Shown: positions 63,782 through 64,000 of the stretch, piece by piece
How positions within the stretch are numbered: the stretch's first letter is position 1
Layout: each line of letters starts with the position of its first letter
Origin: Rhodocyclaceae bacterium
Lineage (GTDB): Bacteria > Pseudomonadota > Gammaproteobacteria > Burkholderiales > CAIKXV01
Direction: 5' to 3'
Assembly (NCBI GenBank): GCA_020248265.1
Contig: JADCHX010000011.1
Span: forward strand, 438,039 to 502,038
Length of the DNA: 64,000 bases
Translations under genes and position numbers: made by a program
Notes under the pieces: generated by a model
The model's input: the letters and a program-made list of their open reading frames with translations, nothing else
Database searches by the model: none
Told to the model about the DNA's origin: nothing

Positions 63782-64000
63782 ATGGAACAGGCAGCTTTCG
63801 ACGCGCAGTCACGTGTGGTCAACCGGCGCCGGCAGGCACTCGAGGGCTGGCGTGTGCCGGCTCTGGTCGCCTGCATGGTGGTGACGGGGCCTGCCTGGGC
63901 TCAGTCGTCGCCGGAGGCCTGGCCCTCGCGACCGGTACGCTTGGTCGTGCCCTACGCGGCGGGTGGTGCGACCGACGTGCTCGGCCGGCTGTTCGCGGCG
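63782..64000 (+). CDS. Bug/TctC-family substrate-binding protein, 3' end beyond the window
   Basis: The first 73 codons are visible from ATG 63782, chosen over ATG 63776 because GGGGAG stands at a workable distance. A signal region (VPALVACMVVTGPAWAQ) is followed by WPSRPVRLVVPYAAGGATDV, the standard opening of a mature Bug protein. The remainder is cut by the window end. It is the fifth such gene in the window. Confidence 0.92.
   Translation, partial: MEQAAFDAQSRVVNRRRQALEGWRVPALVACMVVTGPAWAQSSPEAWPSRPVRLVVPYAAGGATDVLGRLFAA

Overview
The window looks like a piece of a high-GC betaproteobacterial chromosome, most likely Burkholderiales. The grounds are the very high GC content, five separate Bug/TctC-type periplasmic binding proteins (an expansion typical of Bordetella, Cupriavidus and their relatives), a double-length UvrA, a B12-dependent NrdJ and an EttA of standard length. 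This is inferred from gene content only; no 16S gene is present.

Layout. 1-5630: a catabolic cluster with a fumarylacetoacetase-fold hydrolase (cut by the window edge), a TauD-type dioxygenase, a Bug binding protein and a three-gene HcnABC/hydroxyproline-dehydrogenase-like flavoprotein set; the first flavoprotein has an in-frame TAG. 5736-11372: a complete CzcB-CzcA-CzcC-like metal efflux operon. 11388-18381: a divergent ClpX-like ATPase with pirin, a thioesterase, an AhpD-like protein whose second CxxC cysteine is a TGA (probable selenoprotein), EttA, a 14-TM MFS exporter and a PNPO-like flavin protein. 18382-30100, all leftward: NrdJ with a 378-residue homing-endonuclease intein at the active-site Cys, a RhlE-type helicase and a tandem UvrA of 1910 residues. 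30176-36830: a toxin-antitoxin pair, an amidohydrolase with the remnant of a lost upstream partner next to a nested-palindrome element, then a dehydratase-like gene, an HMG-CoA-lyase-like gene and two Bug genes. 36932-49708: PepN, an M61 peptidase, a DUF484 protein, two divergent MFS transporters, Bug plus a TIM-barrel hydrolase, SerS and MltF.

49784-63131: tRNA-Ser(CGA) carries an integrative element of about 13.3 kb. It is bounded by a 14-bp repeat of the tRNA 3' end (49860-49873 and 63118-63131). In order it carries a tyrosine integrase, two small HTH proteins, a 58-residue protein, a Toprim/DUF3987 replication protein and a small unknown gene, then a type I restriction-modification system (hsdR, hsdM, hsdS), a HipA-like kinase overlapping a DUF3037 gene, and two leftward unknown genes next to the right end. 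The first part is a tightly overlapping replication and control operon; the rest is defence-like cargo. Beyond the right att site lie a lone phage tail-tube-like gene and a Bug gene cut by the window end.

The most interesting signals are the TGA at the CxxC motif of the AhpD-like protein, with a SECIS-like hairpin at the right distance; the NrdJ intein; the island cargo (HipA-like kinase/DUF3037 and the unknown pair); the ClpX-like ATPase without a zinc domain; and two loci sharing GGGGTCAG-type palindromes.
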